Shown here one piece after another: positions 5,873 to 5,947 of a DNA stretch of 5,947 bases (its first letter is position 1; each line of letters starts with the position of its first letter). Source of the stretch: Rhodospirillaceae bacterium (lineage in GTDB: Bacteria; Pseudomonadota; Alphaproteobacteria; Rickettsiales; UBA3002). The DNA lies in NCBI GenBank assembly GCA_947458525.1, contig CANHAG010000092.1, positions 1-5,947 of the forward strand. The letters are read 5' to 3'. The notes under the pieces are model-generated. The model was not told where the DNA came from. It saw nothing but the letters and a program-made list of their open reading frames with translations, and searched no databases. The position numbers were made by a program, and so were the translations under genes.

Positions 5873-5947
5873 GCTGACCAGCTCCCCAGGTTTAGTGCGG
5901 TCGTAAGTAGAGTCTTTTATAATTATAGCTCCGCGTGATAGTCAGCA
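5873..5947 (-). repeat. Inverted repeat, right copy (75 bp, reaches window end)
   Basis: This is the reverse-complement partner of 5187-5261, about 81% identical without gaps. The perfect 22-bp block lies at 5918-5939. The match still holds at 5 of 8 positions in the last 8 bp before the window edge (TGCTGACT against TGCCAACC), so the repeat, or the element it bounds, may continue beyond the window. It lies upstream of the lipoprotein gene. Confidence 0.85.
5922..5927 (-). promoter_or_regulatory. TATAAT -10-like hexamer in the right repeat
   Basis: A perfect TATAAT on the minus strand points toward the lipoprotein gene. A -35 element at 17-bp spacing would fall at 5945-5950, mostly outside the window, so it cannot be judged. 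The equivalent TATAAT in the left copy (5207-5212, plus strand) has CGCTGC at the -35 place, which is poor. It may be part of the palindrome TATAATTATA rather than a promoter. Confidence 0.3.

Noticed and set aside
5187..5947. Integron attC sites or gene cassette
   Set aside because: The two repeats are inverted relative to each other rather than in the same orientation, and I could not find paired RYYYAAC/GTTRRRY core sites at their ends.
5187..5947. Assembly fold-back or chimeric palindrome
   Set aside because: The two copies differ at about 14 of 75 positions and the sequence between them is unique, which is not what a fold-back artefact gives.

Overview
The window looks like chromosomal DNA from a proteobacterium, most likely an alphaproteobacterium. 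This rests on the general look of the DnaE C-terminus and the biotin proteins and on the high GC of positions 1-4500; no marker in the window settles the taxonomy. The DNA becomes visibly more AT-rich after about 4970, where the character of the sequence also changes.

Layout. Positions 2-1060 (+) hold the C-terminal third of dnaE, the replicative DNA polymerase III alpha subunit, cut off at its 5' side by the window edge. Only 9 bp separate it from the convergent biotin genes bioA (1070-2338, -) and bioB (2328-3308, -), which overlap by 11 bp and form a bioB-bioA transcription unit. A 53-bp divergent control region separates bioB from bioF (3362-4495, +). A small secreted protein with a probable single OB-fold (BOF/YgiW-like) domain follows at 4556-4969 (+). 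Next comes a roughly 390-bp non-coding stretch with several possible stem-loops, then a small lipoprotein/membrane protein gene of unknown function (5357-5782, -).

How the genes work together. BioF makes 8-amino-7-oxononanoate (KAPA), BioA aminates it to 7,8-diaminononanoate (DAPA), and BioB inserts sulphur into dethiobiotin to give biotin. The step between BioA and BioB (dethiobiotin synthetase, bioD) and the pimeloyl-ACP genes (bioC/bioH or equivalents) are not in the window. The locus therefore encodes three of the four late steps and needs partners elsewhere. All catalytic residues I looked for in BioA, BioB and BioF are present, so these genes look functional.

The most unusual feature is a pair of long inverted repeats. 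Positions 5187-5261 and 5873-5947 match on opposite strands without gaps at about 81% (61/75), with a 22-bp and a 14-bp perfect block. They face each other around the AT-richer lipoprotein gene, and the outer copy reaches the last base of the window, so it may continue. This suggests a small mobile or rearranged cassette, or a dispersed repeat family, and is the item most worth following up. I did not find a clear new multi-gene system.
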